Assembly: GCF_001672775.1 (NCBI RefSeq)
Contig: NZ_LZKJ01000059.1
Coordinates: forward strand, 1 to 64,000
Reading direction: 5' to 3'
DNA from: Mycobacterium kyorinense
GTDB taxonomy: Bacteria > Actinomycetota > Actinomycetes > Mycobacteriales > Mycobacteriaceae
DNA length: 64,000 nt
The notes below the pieces were generated by a model. That model searched no databases, was not told the DNA's origin, and worked only from the letters and a program-made list of their open reading frames with translations. Below are positions 34,839 through 43,166 of this stretch, piece by piece. Numbering within the stretch: the stretch's first letter is position 1; every line of letters starts with the position of its first letter. A program made the position numbers and the translations under genes.

Positions 34839-34973
34839 CGCAACTTTGGGCGGCCCGCGCCCGCAGTGATATCACATACGCCATCGACTTTGAGAAGGAT
34901 GTCATGGTCGGGCGACGGTGCTGATGTGACTGATGTGGCGAAGCTGTGCCGAGGTGTGCGGCCGCGCCGTCGT

Positions 34974-35918
34974 TCACGAGGCCCGGACCGCGGACACGAA
35001 CAGATTCCACGGGGCGGCCTGCTCGAGGTCCTGCGCAGGTGCGCGGCCATAGCCGGCCAGCAGCTCCTCGGTCGGCGTGACCGTCACGTGCCAGCCGTGG
35101 CGGCGCAACCAGTCGCCAACATCTTCGCGGTCCTCGAAGTACCACAGCTTGTCGCTGCGCGGGACTTCACGCTGCGGATCCGCCTTGGCCATCAACGCCT
35201 GGACGCGTTCCATCCGCTCACGCCGTTGCGCAACGGCCTCCGGGTCGGCGAAGTTGGGTGCAAGCGCCTCGACCCCGATCCGACTGCCCGCGGCGGTGAG
35301 CTCTTGAATGCGGGTGAACAGCAGGTCTTGCGCCGCCGCTGGCAGGTACATCAAGAGCCCCTCAACCGACCAGGCGCTCGGCGCCGATGCATCAAAACCA
35401 GCCTGCTGCAACGCCGTTGGCCAATCCTGCCGCAGATCCACCGCGACACCGACCCGCTCACAGGTCGGCTGCGCGCCGTGCCCCGCCAGCGTCGACGCTT
35501 TGAACTCCAGCACCCTGGGCTGGTCGAGCTCGTAGACGGTCGTGCCGTCGGGCCACGGCAACCGCCAAGCCCGCGAATCCAGGCCGGCCGCCAGGATCAC
35601 CGCTTGGCGGATGCCCGCATCGGCGGCCTCGAGGAAGAACGTGTCGAAAAACTTGGTCCGCGAAGCGAAATAGTCGACCAACCCCTGCTGCCGTAGCGGC
35701 AGCTCAGGTTCGGCTTCTACGACCTCGGCGGGCAACTCGGGCGCGGAGTACCAGTTCCACACGCCGTCGCCGACTGTGTCGAGGAAAACCCGCGCGAACG
35801 GATCGCTGATCAGCGGGTCGTCGCTCTCGGTTTCCGCCGCGCGCGCCGCCGCCACGCCCAGCGCCGTCGCGCCCACGCTCTCCGTGATCTCCCAGGTGTC
35901 GTTATCGGTTCTGGCCAC
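34974..35918 (-). CDS. SAM-dependent methyltransferase, LCMT/TIGR00027 family
   Basis: A 314-residue member of the leucine carboxyl methyltransferase-like family that is greatly expanded in mycobacteria. Signatures are [46 protein letters not shown] (SAM loop near residue 108), [12 protein letters not shown] and [10 protein letters not shown]. These proteins are probably O-methyltransferases; partners are mostly unknown. It ends a minus-strand pair with the beta-lactamase-fold gene 9 nt upstream. Confidence 0.92.
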   Translation of the reverse strand: MARTDNDTWEITESVGATALGVAAARAAETESDDPLISDPFARVFLDTVGDGVWNWYSAPELPAEVVEAEPELPLRQQGLVDYFASRTKFFDTFFLEAADAGIRQAVILAAGLDSRAWRLPWPDGTTVYELDQPRVLEFKASTLAGHGAQPTCERVGVAVDLRQDWPTALQQAGFDASAPSAWSVEGLLMYLPAAAQDLLFTRIQELTAAGSRIGVEALAPNFADPEAVAQRRERMERVQALMAKADPQREVPRSDKLWYFEDREDVGDWLRRHGWHVTVTPTEELLAGYGRAPAQDLEQAAPWNLFVSAVRAS

Positions 35919-35927
35919 GCTCCGACC

Positions 35928-37256
35928 CTACGTCAGGCCCAGCCCCTTGGCAGCCGCTGTCGCCAGCTCACCGCGTAGATCCGAGATCGGTGTGCTGCCG
36001 CGCAGATGGATCGCATTGGAGAGCAGAACGACGTACGTATCTGAGCCCGGATCGATCCACAGCGACGTTCCGGTAAAGCCGGTATTGCCGAAGCTGCCGA
36101 TAGGAAAGATCGTGCCGCGCGGCATGGAGTAGGCCGTGTCGATGTCCCAGCCAAAGCCAAACAGGTTCTGCCCCTTGATCGCCGGATAGTTGACAGCGAC
36201 TCGGACCGCCTCGTTGGCTGCGTCGAGTTGTCGGGCGGTGTGTCCGGGCTGCTGCGGAGTCGTCATCGCCTGCAGAGTCGCCTGCTTCAGCGGAAAAGCG
36301 CTGGGGCGGTTCGCACGTCGATCTAGTAGAGCTTGCGCGTAGACGCTGACGTCGTGGGCCGTCGAGAACACCCCGGCGTTGCCGGCCACCCCGCCCATGC
36401 GGCGCGCCGTCGGGTCATGCACGCTGCCCCGCAGCAGATGGTCGCCGTCCATCGCCGTGGGCGCAATGCGCGGCAACAGACCGGCGGGCGGGCGATAGCG
36501 CGTCTCCGCCATGCCCAGTGGCCCAAACACGTTGTGCTGGACGTAAACATCCTCCGGCTCGCCGGTGAGCTGCTCGAGCAGCGCGCCCAGCAGGATGAAA
36601 TTGATGTCCGAGTAGCGGAAGACCTCACCGGGATCCGACTGCAGTGGAGTCGTAAGCGCACGACGAATGCCTTCGGCTTTATCCGCTCGGTCCAGTCCCC
36701 ATGGATCTATGAGGTTGACGTCAATCGGCTCGCCTGATGTATGGGTCAGCAACATGCGAAGCGTCACCTGCGCCCGTCGCGGATCGTTCGCCGTGTTGAA
36801 GTCGGGCAGATACTTCTGCACGGGATCGTCGAACTGGACCTTGCCGCGTTCGTGCAGTTGCATGACCGCAGTCGCCGTTGCCAGGGGCTTGGTCAGCGAG
36901 GCGATGTCAAAGATCGTGTCTTCGGTCATCGGCTCGGCAGGTGCGGGCAATCCGTCCAGCCCCGCTTCGCCGGCAAGCTTGCGTGAGCCAAAAGCCCGGT
37001 GGAAGACGCGCTGGCCGGCGTGTCCGATCACCACCACCGCACCGGGTAGTCGCTCAGCCGCAATCGCGTCGTTCATCAGCTTGACGACTGCCGGGAAGTC
37101 GCGAGTGGGAGCCGTGTTCGGCGCCTGCGTTGCGTGCGTGCTGCTGACCGTCGGGTGCGCGGCACAGCCCGAGCACGCCGTGGCGAGGGTGAGCAGGACA
37201 GTTGCGACGGCTTTGCGCGCTCGCGAACGTCGATGCGGAAGAATTACGGTCATCAT
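35928..37256 (-). CDS. Beta-lactamase-fold serine hydrolase lipoprotein
   Basis: A 442-residue class C-type serine hydrolase (beta-lactamase/D-aminopeptidase fold). The signal sequence ends in LATAC, a lipobox, placing it on the outer face. SxxK is in FDIASLTKPLATA near residue 120; the Tyr motif YSDIN is near 218. A third motif of the H/K-x-G kind lies in the segment ending GNTGFTGTS. No class A features are present, so true beta-lactam resistance is unlikely; peptidase or esterase activity on envelope components is the family expectation. I chose the ATG at 37256 because GGAGG lies 8 nt upstream. That codon shares CATG with the divergent gene's start. Confidence 0.85.
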   Translation of the reverse strand: MMTVILPHRRSRARKAVATVLLTLATACSGCAAHPTVSSTHATQAPNTAPTRDFPAVVKLMNDAIAAERLPGAVVVIGHAGQRVFHRAFGSRKLAGEAGLDGLPAPAEPMTEDTIFDIASLTKPLATATAVMQLHERGKVQFDDPVQKYLPDFNTANDPRRAQVTLRMLLTHTSGEPIDVNLIDPWGLDRADKAEGIRRALTTPLQSDPGEVFRYSDINFILLGALLEQLTGEPEDVYVQHNVFGPLGMAETRYRPPAGLLPRIAPTAMDGDHLLRGSVHDPTARRMGGVAGNAGVFSTAHDVSVYAQALLDRRANRPSAFPLKQATLQAMTTPQQPGHTARQLDAANEAVRVAVNYPAIKGQNLFGFGWDIDTAYSMPRGTIFPIGSFGNTGFTGTSLWIDPGSDTYVVLLSNAIHLRGSTPISDLRGELATAAAKGLGLT

Positions 37257-38022
37257 GGACGACACCTCCGCCCTGACATCGCGACGACCCTACATCGTGC
37301 GTCTCGCCGTGTTCGCGGTCTTCCTCCTTGTGCTGTTCTACCTCGTTGCCGTCAGGCGAGTCGTCGATGTCGAGGAGATGCGGCGCGCGGTCGCGGCGAC
37401 GGGGCCGGCGGCGCCGCTGACCTACGTGCTGGCATCGGCGGTCCTGGGCGCGTTGTTCGTGCCCGGCCCGGTGCTGGCCGCGGGCAGCGGGGTGCTGTTC
37501 GGTCCTGTGGTCGGTGTGTTCGTGACGCTGGGTGCGACGGTCGGGACCGCGATCGTCGCGAGCCTCGTCGGTCGCCGGGCCGGCCGAGACAGCGCGCGGG
37601 CTCTGCTGGGAACGACACGCGCCGACCGCGTCGACGCGCTGATCGAACGACGCGGACTGTGGGCGGTCGTCGGCCAGCGCTTCATCCCCGGGATCTCGGA
37701 CGCGCTCGCCTCCTATGCGTTCGGAGCGTTCGGAGTTCCGTTGTGGCAGATGGCCGTCGGGGCATTTATCGGGTCGGTGCCGCGGGCGTTCGTCTATACC
37801 GCGCTGGGGGCGTCGATTGCCGATCGGTCGGCGCCGTTGGCCTATGCGGCGATCGCGGTGTGGTGCGTGACCGCCGTCGTCGGCGCGTTCGCTGCGCGGC
37901 GTGGCTGGCGGAAGTGGCGTGAGCACGCCGGGCGTGATGCCCCGAGACGGCGCCAGGACTTCACGTCAGGCGGTCTCGCCAGCGGGCAAAGCGACTCGTC
38001 GGAGCCTGAATCGCAGCCATGA
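37255..38022 (+). CDS. TVP38/TMEM64 (DedA-like) membrane protein
   Basis: A 255-residue membrane protein with about six hydrophobic segments, starting at RLAVFAVFLLVLFYLVAV (residues 15-32). The family core GPVLAAGSGVLFGPVVGVFVTLGATVGTAIV-like region (37460-37560) and the loop QRFIPGISDALASYAFGAFGVPLWQM with reentrant features are present. Relatives act as lipid carriers or scramblases in the inner membrane. The C-terminal tail is basic then polar. The ATG at 37255 overlaps the divergent hydrolase ATG by two bases; the ribosome site here is weak (GGAAG, 13 nt off). The last 62 nt overlap the patatin gene on the other strand. Confidence 0.82.
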   Translation: MDDTSALTSRRPYIVRLAVFAVFLLVLFYLVAVRRVVDVEEMRRAVAATGPAAPLTYVLASAVLGALFVPGPVLAAGSGVLFGPVVGVFVTLGATVGTAIVASLVGRRAGRDSARALLGTTRADRVDALIERRGLWAVVGQRFIPGISDALASYAFGAFGVPLWQMAVGAFIGSVPRAFVYTALGASIADRSAPLAYAAIAVWCVTAVVGAFAARRGWRKWREHAGRDAPRRRQDFTSGGLASGQSDSSEPESQP

Positions 38023-39640
38023 CCGCGCTCATCGGCGACGCCACCGACTTCGCGCGTACCGCGGTCCCTGCAGCCGGCGGGCCGTCGCCTTCCCACCACG
38101 TCGGCTTCAACAACGCCGACGTCACCGGGATCGCTGCCTCGACGCTCTTGCGTCCCCACCGGCACGCCCGGTCGATGGCCGCGGCAGAGGGCGCCAGGTT
38201 CGCCGGCGACAGGGTCGGCGAGAATCGGACGATGTGATCGGCGTAGGGCACCGTGCGCACCATCTGCAACTGGATCGCCTGAGTGATCGGCACCAGCCAC
38301 AGATGTCGCGGATCCCATTGCGGGTGAAAGCAATCGAACGCCAAGTAGCACGCGTTGCGGGTGCCCAGCTTCCCGTCGCGCACCCGCTTCCACGCCATTT
38401 CGACCGGGACATTGCTGGCCGTGCCGCCGTCGACCAGCGCCGCGACATCCTTTTCCTCGCAGAGCGCGTCGAGGATCGGGATCATCCGCGGATTGCTCGT
38501 TTCATGGTGCAGCACACCGGGAATCGCCGACGAGAACGACGCCGCGTCGAGCACGTCGAAGTCACGCTCCGGCTCGTCGGCGCCGATGATGATCGGCTTG
38601 ACCACACGCAAATCGATGAACGCCGCCACCTGCCACATCCGCGCACCCACTTGCGCGCCGATGCCGATCGGGCGAAACGGCAATGACCGCAACTGTAGAG
38701 CGGACAACTCGGGGCGGCGAAACCGCGCCGGCAGCGCCGAATACGGCTGGCGGCGCACCCCGGCGATCACGACGTCGAACGGAATCGCCAAGTCCGACAT
38801 GCGCATCCGCTCACCATCTTCGCGGGTGAGCATGGCGTGGGCGAACTGGTCGAAGCGCAACGCGAACATGCCGGCCAGGCCGTGGCGGCGGCGCAGCCGT
38901 TCCGGTCCAAGGATGGCGCGGTAGGACACCGTTTTCCCCCAGGCGATGTACTCCTCGATCGGCACCGGTAGCTCGCGGCTCACCAGGCTGCCCAGGATCG
39001 ACCCGAACGATGCGCCGATCATGTAGTCGGGCACTTGGCCGGCCTTCAGCAGCCGCTCCATGCCGCCGATGTAGACGAAACCCGCACCCCCGCCGCCGCC
39101 GAGCACCGTGACGAGCTTCTTGTAGCCGACTTCGGCGTCCAATTCCGCGGCGGAGAAGTCATTGCCGTGCCGTTCGATCAGCACGCATCGCTGATCGTCT
39201 TGGTCGGCGGCCAGCGCCGCCAGCGCCTCGCGGGCCGCCTTCAGCGCCGTGATCGGGTCCGGCTCTTCGCGCAGCGGCCCGTACAGCGTGTCGGCGACCC
39301 GAGACAGCCACGGCCCGACTTCGGCGCCCACCGAGACGTCGCCGCGCCCGCGGCTGCCGCCCGGGCCCGCGGCCCCCGGTTCGAAATCGGCGAGCCGCGC
39401 GAAGTTGAGGATGTAGCGCAGTCGGCGCAGCTCCTCGGTGCTCAACACGTCCGGGTTGGCCAGGTGGTGGCGGATGAGCCGGTTTTCCATCCGTTGCAGC
39501 AGCAGCGCCGGCTCGGCCGACAGCAGGTCAGCGGCGTCGGGGGTCTCGACGGCCTCGTCCTCGATCTCCTCGATTTGCTCGAGCCCGGCGTCGCGGCGGC
39601 CCAGCCGGTTGAGCACCGCGCCGGCGAACGGGATCTGCAT
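37961..39640 (-). CDS. Large patatin-like phospholipase
   Basis: A 559-residue patatin-family protein with an N-terminal helical extension of about 170 residues before the catalytic domain. The oxyanion loop is VTVLGGGGGAGFVYIGG (near 178-192), the Ser is in IGASFGSILGS (near 212) and the Asp in ALVDGGTASNVP (near 405). The oxyanion motif has GAG instead of the usual K/R-G. A Pro-rich 60-residue tail follows. The third patatin of this window, it is only distantly related to the tandem pair at 17-19 kb. Its 3' end overlaps the TVP38 gene tail-to-tail. Confidence 0.85.
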   Translation of the reverse strand: MQIPFAGAVLNRLGRRDAGLEQIEEIEDEAVETPDAADLLSAEPALLLQRMENRLIRHHLANPDVLSTEELRRLRYILNFARLADFEPGAAGPGGSRGRGDVSVGAEVGPWLSRVADTLYGPLREEPDPITALKAAREALAALAADQDDQRCVLIERHGNDFSAAELDAEVGYKKLVTVLGGGGGAGFVYIGGMERLLKAGQVPDYMIGASFGSILGSLVSRELPVPIEEYIAWGKTVSYRAILGPERLRRRHGLAGMFALRFDQFAHAMLTREDGERMRMSDLAIPFDVVIAGVRRQPYSALPARFRRPELSALQLRSLPFRPIGIGAQVGARMWQVAAFIDLRVVKPIIIGADEPERDFDVLDAASFSSAIPGVLHHETSNPRMIPILDALCEEKDVAALVDGGTASNVPVEMAWKRVRDGKLGTRNACYLAFDCFHPQWDPRHLWLVPITQAIQLQMVRTVPYADHIVRFSPTLSPANLAPSAAAIDRACRWGRKSVEAAIPVTSALLKPTWWEGDGPPAAGTAVRAKSVASPMSAVMAAIQAPTSRFARWRDRLT

Positions 39641-39929
39641 GAGGACCAGTCTGGCCGTCGCTCGGGCGGCCCATTGGGGAGGGGGTGGGGCGGCTAGCCT
39701 TTGATGCTGTGCCGGTGTGAGTCGCTCACGGCCGGCAAAGACCGCATCACGATCACGATCACGCCCATCCGCGACACTCCGCCCTGGACTGTCAGCCGCT
39801 ACCGCATAGACGCACTCACGGGGTGACTTTAGCCACGTCTGTCACACCAGTCACGCCGCCGGACCACTAGGCGAAATGCCCGCCTCTGAGCGACTTTCAG
39901 CGGCACGGTCGGGCGAGCACGGGTGGTGG
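39641..39929. other. Intergenic region with tandem GATCAC repeats
   Basis: No gene is visible in these 289 nt. It contains a short tandem run of ATCACG units near 39746-39763 and, at 39841-39854, the reverse complement of the GTGACTGNTGTGRC motif seen after recD and after the SDR gene. Confidence 0.4.
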
Positions 39930-40343
39930 TTACTCGTCAGCTTCCGGCTCAGGCGGCCGAACCTCCGATGGCCGGCGAACGTCAACAAGATCAGCGATGA
40001 TCCGAAAGTCACCGCTGTCATGGCTGAGCAGCGGAACGCCGTAAATGTTTGCCGTAGCAGCGATTACCAGATCCACTGCGCGGCGCCGCGGCTGACCGCC
40101 CCGGTTACTCACGGCCGCTGATAGCCGGGCCCATTCTCGAGCGATCTCAACGGTGACCGGAAGGGGATCAAATGCGGACTCGATTGCGCCCAGCCGCGCG
40201 GTACGCGCCGCACGTTCGTCGTCGTCGCGGGCGACAACAACGCCAAAGTGCAGTTCGGCAATCGACGCAACGCTGATCGCGGCCTCCACGTGCGATGGCG
40301 GATCTTGACCGATAAGGACCGAAGTATCAACGACTGCGCGCAT
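39930..40343 (-). CDS. vapC: VapC-type PIN-domain toxin
   Basis: A 137-residue PIN-domain ribonuclease. The acidic metal ligands are visible: Asp6 in RAVVDTSVLIG, Glu near 30 in SIAELHFGVV, Asp near 91 in AVDLVIAATA and Asp near 110 in HDSGDF. VapC toxins cut tRNAs or rRNA at specific sites. It follows the antitoxin gene by 3 nt. The bkd operon lies nearby, a neighbourhood similar to that of vapBC38 and bkdABC in M. tuberculosis as I recall it. Confidence 0.93.
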   Translation of the reverse strand: MRAVVDTSVLIGQDPPSHVEAAISVASIAELHFGVVVARDDDERAARTARLGAIESAFDPLPVTVEIAREWARLSAAVSNRGGQPRRRAVDLVIAATANIYGVPLLSHDSGDFRIIADLVDVRRPSEVRPPEPEADE

Positions 40344-40346
40344 CGG

Positions 40347-40589
40347 CTACTCGAACGGATCAGCAACCGACGCGGGGAACCGCTCGAGGTCTTCGCTCAG
40401 TGTTCTCGGCGCCGGGGTGCGCCAGACCGCGCGCAACGCCGGACCACCGACCCATCGCTTCTGCATAGCCGGGCCAAGCCGTGCCACCGGCCGGCCCGCG
40501 ACGGTGATCGTGATCTCTTCGCCCGCTTCTGCCCGGCGCAATACCTCCCCGACGTTGTTGCGGAGTTCCTTTTGGGGAATGGTCACCAT
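40347..40589 (-). CDS. vapB: Phd/YefM-type antitoxin
   Basis: An 80-residue antitoxin of the Phd/YefM (prevent-host-death) family: TIPQKELRNNVGEVLRRAEAGEEITITVAGRPVARLGP is the DNA-binding half (read at 40460-40586) and the C-terminal half (LSEDLERFPASVADPFE) is the toxin-binding tail. It is first in the operon, in the usual antitoxin-toxin order. A perfect 7-bp inverted repeat lies 9 nt before its ATG, fitting autorepression by the toxin-antitoxin complex. Confidence 0.92.
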   Translation of the reverse strand: MVTIPQKELRNNVGEVLRRAEAGEEITITVAGRPVARLGPAMQKRWVGGPALRAVWRTPAPRTLSEDLERFPASVADPFE

Positions 40590-40597
40590 AGCCCGAC

Positions 40598-40615
40598 GGT
40601 AGCAGAAGTGCTACC
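40598..40615. promoter_or_regulatory. Operator of the vapBC operon
   Basis: GGTAGCA (40598-40604) and TGCTACC (40609-40615) are a perfect inverted repeat with a 4-nt centre, 8 nt from the antitoxin start codon. Position and symmetry fit a Phd-type operator. Confidence 0.7.
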
Positions 40616-40648
40616 AGCGCTTAGCCGCGGGCGGCGCATCATGGGAGG

Positions 40649-41800
40649 GTGCGAATCGGAGTCGGGGTGTCCACCGTGCCCGACGGGCGGCGGGCCGCAG
40701 TGGAAGCCGCCACGCAGGCGCGCGACGAGCTGGCCGGTGAGGCGCCGTCGCTGGCCGTGCTGCTCGCATCGCAGTCGCACACCGACAAAGCTGCCGATGT
40801 CTTGGCCGCGGTGCAACAGACCCTGGATCCGCCCGCGCTGATCGGGTGTGTCGCCCACACGGTGGTCGCCGGCCGTCGCGAGATGGAGGGCCAGCCCGCG
40901 GTGGCGGTGTGGCTGGCGTCTGACCTGCCCGCCGAGACCTTCCAGCTGGACTTCGTGCGCACCGGCTCCGGCGCACTGCTCGCCGGATACCAATTCGACC
41001 GTGCAGCAACGGATTTGCATCTTTTGCTGCCCGACCCCTACACGTTCCCCGCACATCTGCTCATCGAGCACCTCAACGCCGACCTGCCCGGCACGTCCGT
41101 GGTGGGCGGCGTGGTCAGCGGCGGGCGTGGACCCGGCGAGACCCGCCTGTTCCGCGACCACGACGTGCTGACCTCCGGGCTCGTCGGGGTGCGACTGCCC
41201 GGCGCACAGGCGGTCCCGATCGTGTCGCAAGGCTGCCGGCCGATCGGTCACCCCTACATCGTCACCGGCGCCCAAGACGACGTCATCACGGAGTTGGGCG
41301 GCCGCACACCCATGCAACGGCTGCGCGAAATCGTCGAAGGCATGCCGCGCGACGAGCAAGAACTGGTTACCACCGGCCTGCACATCGGCATCGTCGGCGA
41401 CGAGCACCTGGCCAACCCCGGCCAGGGCGACTTCCTGATCCGCGCACTACTCGGCGCCGACCCGGCCAGCGGCGCGATCGAAGTCGGCGAGCTGGTCGAG
41501 GTGGGCGCGACCGTGCAGTTTCAGGTTCGCGACGCAGCCGGGGCCACCGCGGATCTGCACCACAGCGTCGAGCGGGCGGTGGCGCAGCTGCCCGGGCGCC
41601 CGGTGGGCGGATTGCTGTTCACCTGCACCGGGCGCGGGCGGCGGATGTTCGGGGTCCCCGATCACGATGCGTCGACGATCGCCGACCTCCTGGGCGGGAT
41701 TCCGCTGGCGGGGTTCTTCGCCGGTGGGGAGATCGGCCCGATCGCGGGACGTAATGCGTTGCATACGTTTACGGCATCGATGGCGCTGTTTGCCGAATGA
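40649..41800 (+). CDS. FIST domain protein
   Basis: A 383-residue protein with an N-terminal FIST domain (about residues 30-215: [32 protein letters not shown]) and a C-terminal FIST-C domain ([43 protein letters not shown]). FIST proteins are predicted sensors of small ligands such as amino acids; here the domain stands alone without a kinase. The GTG at 40649 is the best start by homology, although GGGAGG directly abuts it, which is too close for a normal ribosome site. It is similar to M. tuberculosis Rv0874c. It is convergent with the bkd operon, 10 nt apart from lpd. Confidence 0.85.
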   Translation: MRIGVGVSTVPDGRRAAVEAATQARDELAGEAPSLAVLLASQSHTDKAADVLAAVQQTLDPPALIGCVAHTVVAGRREMEGQPAVAVWLASDLPAETFQLDFVRTGSGALLAGYQFDRAATDLHLLLPDPYTFPAHLLIEHLNADLPGTSVVGGVVSGGRGPGETRLFRDHDVLTSGLVGVRLPGAQAVPIVSQGCRPIGHPYIVTGAQDDVITELGGRTPMQRLREIVEGMPRDEQELVTTGLHIGIVGDEHLANPGQGDFLIRALLGADPASGAIEVGELVEVGATVQFQVRDAAGATADLHHSVERAVAQLPGRPVGGLLFTCTGRGRRMFGVPDHDASTIADLLGGIPLAGFFAGGEIGPIAGRNALHTFTASMALFAE

Positions 41801-41810
41801 GTCGCTCGGG

Positions 41811-43166
41811 TTAGGCATGCAGCGGCGAGCCAGCCAATGCCAGCATCGCCTCGCCCAGCGCCTCGTTCTGGGTGGGGTGCGCATGCACTAGCGGCGCGAC
41901 ATCCGTCGGCAATGCTTCCCAACCCACCATCAGCTGCGCCTCTCCGATCAGCTCGCCGACCCGATCCCCCACCGTGTGCACCCCGACGACGGGACCGCCA
42001 CCGCGTCGAATTACCTTGACGCCGCCCGACGTTCGCAGGATCTGGCTCTTGCCGTTGCCGCCGAGATCATAGACCAGCGTGGTGACGTCCCCGTACTGCT
42101 CGCGCGCCGCGGCTTCGGTGAGCCCAACCGATGCGACCTGCGGGTGCGAGTACGTCACCCGCGGAATTAGATAATCCGGTGTCAGCACCGGGTTTTGGCC
42201 GGCGAGCTGTTCGGCGACGTAGCTGCCGTGGGCGAATCCGCGGTGGGCCAACTGGAGCCCGGCCACCAGGTCGCCGACCGCGTAGACGCCGGCATGGTTG
42301 GTCGCCAGCCGATCGTCGACCGTGACACACCCGCGGTCCATCTCGATGCCGGCCTCGACGAGGCCTGCCGATCTGGGCCCGCGGCCGACGGCGACCAACA
42401 GCATCTCGGCCTCGATGACCTCGCCGTCGGCCAATTCCACTGCTACCCCGACGCTGTTCTGCGTTGCCGCGGTGACCGTGGCGCCGGTCTTCGCGGTGAT
42501 ACCCCGCCGCTGCAGGGCCCGGCCGAGCATCTTGGAGGTCCATTCATCTTCCCCCGGCAGCAGCCTCGGCATGGCCTCGAGGACGGTCACCGTGGTGCCG
42601 AACGATGCCCACATGCTGGCGAATTCGACGCCAATCACGCCGCCGCCGAGCACGATTGCGGTCCGCGGGATCTCGGACAGCTGCAAGGCATGATCACTGT
42701 CGATGATCCGGTCACCGATCGGGATGTTCGCAATGCCTCGGGGAGCCGAACCGGTGGCAAGCACCACCGCATCGCCAGTGTAGGAAATGCCGTCGACGAC
42801 GACGGTGTGGTTTCCGACGTAGCGGCCCATACCCGAAACGACGGAGATACCGCGGCGGTCGATCAACCCAGTCAGTCCGGTATGGAGCCGGTCGACCACC
42901 GACTGCTTGTAGGCGTGTACCGCCATCATATCGATGCCGGCCAAAGTGGCTCGCACGCCGAAGCATTCGGCTGCCCGGGTCACGTCGGCGATTTCAGCGG
43001 CGTGCAGCAGCGCTTTGGTGGGGATGCAGCCGCGGTGCAAACAGGTGCCGCCCACCTGGTCAGCCTCGATCAACGTTACGGAGAGCCCCAGTTGACTGGC
43101 CCGCAACGCGCACGCGTAACCGGCCGACCCGCCCCCGAGGATCAGCACGTCGGAAACAGCCGTCAT
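41811..43166 (-). CDS. lpdA: Dihydrolipoamide dehydrogenase (E3) of the branched-chain 2-oxoacid complex
   Basis: A 451-residue class I pyridine nucleotide-disulfide oxidoreductase. The FAD motif is LILGGGSAGYACAL near residue 8, the redox pair is in GGTCLHRGCIPTKALL, the NAD motif is GGGVIGVEFASMW and the C-terminal His-Glu pair is in VHAHPTQNEALGEAM. It reoxidises the dihydrolipoyl arm of E2. The ATG at 43166 overlaps the E2 stop (ATGA); the frame is open upstream inside E2. A dedicated E3 inside the operon is unlike M. tuberculosis, where bkdABC uses a shared LpdC encoded elsewhere. Confidence 0.93.
   Translation of the reverse strand: MTAVSDVLILGGGSAGYACALRASQLGLSVTLIEADQVGGTCLHRGCIPTKALLHAAEIADVTRAAECFGVRATLAGIDMMAVHAYKQSVVDRLHTGLTGLIDRRGISVVSGMGRYVGNHTVVVDGISYTGDAVVLATGSAPRGIANIPIGDRIIDSDHALQLSEIPRTAIVLGGGVIGVEFASMWASFGTTVTVLEAMPRLLPGEDEWTSKMLGRALQRRGITAKTGATVTAATQNSVGVAVELADGEVIEAEMLLVAVGRGPRSAGLVEAGIEMDRGCVTVDDRLATNHAGVYAVGDLVAGLQLAHRGFAHGSYVAEQLAGQNPVLTPDYLIPRVTYSHPQVASVGLTEAAAREQYGDVTTLVYDLGGNGKSQILRTSGGVKVIRRGGGPVVGVHTVGDRVGELIGEAQLMVGWEALPTDVAPLVHAHPTQNEALGEAMLALAGSPLHA

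Noticed and set aside
35928-37256. Classical beta-lactamase linked to the BlaI system
   Set aside because: It has SxxK and YxN but is a long class C-type lipoprotein hydrolase 14 kb from blaI, with no BlaI-like palindrome upstream; antibiotic hydrolysis is not supported.
39746-39763. CRISPR-like tandem repeat
   Set aside because: Only about three ATCACG units without spacers; no repeat-spacer periodicity and no cas genes anywhere in the window.
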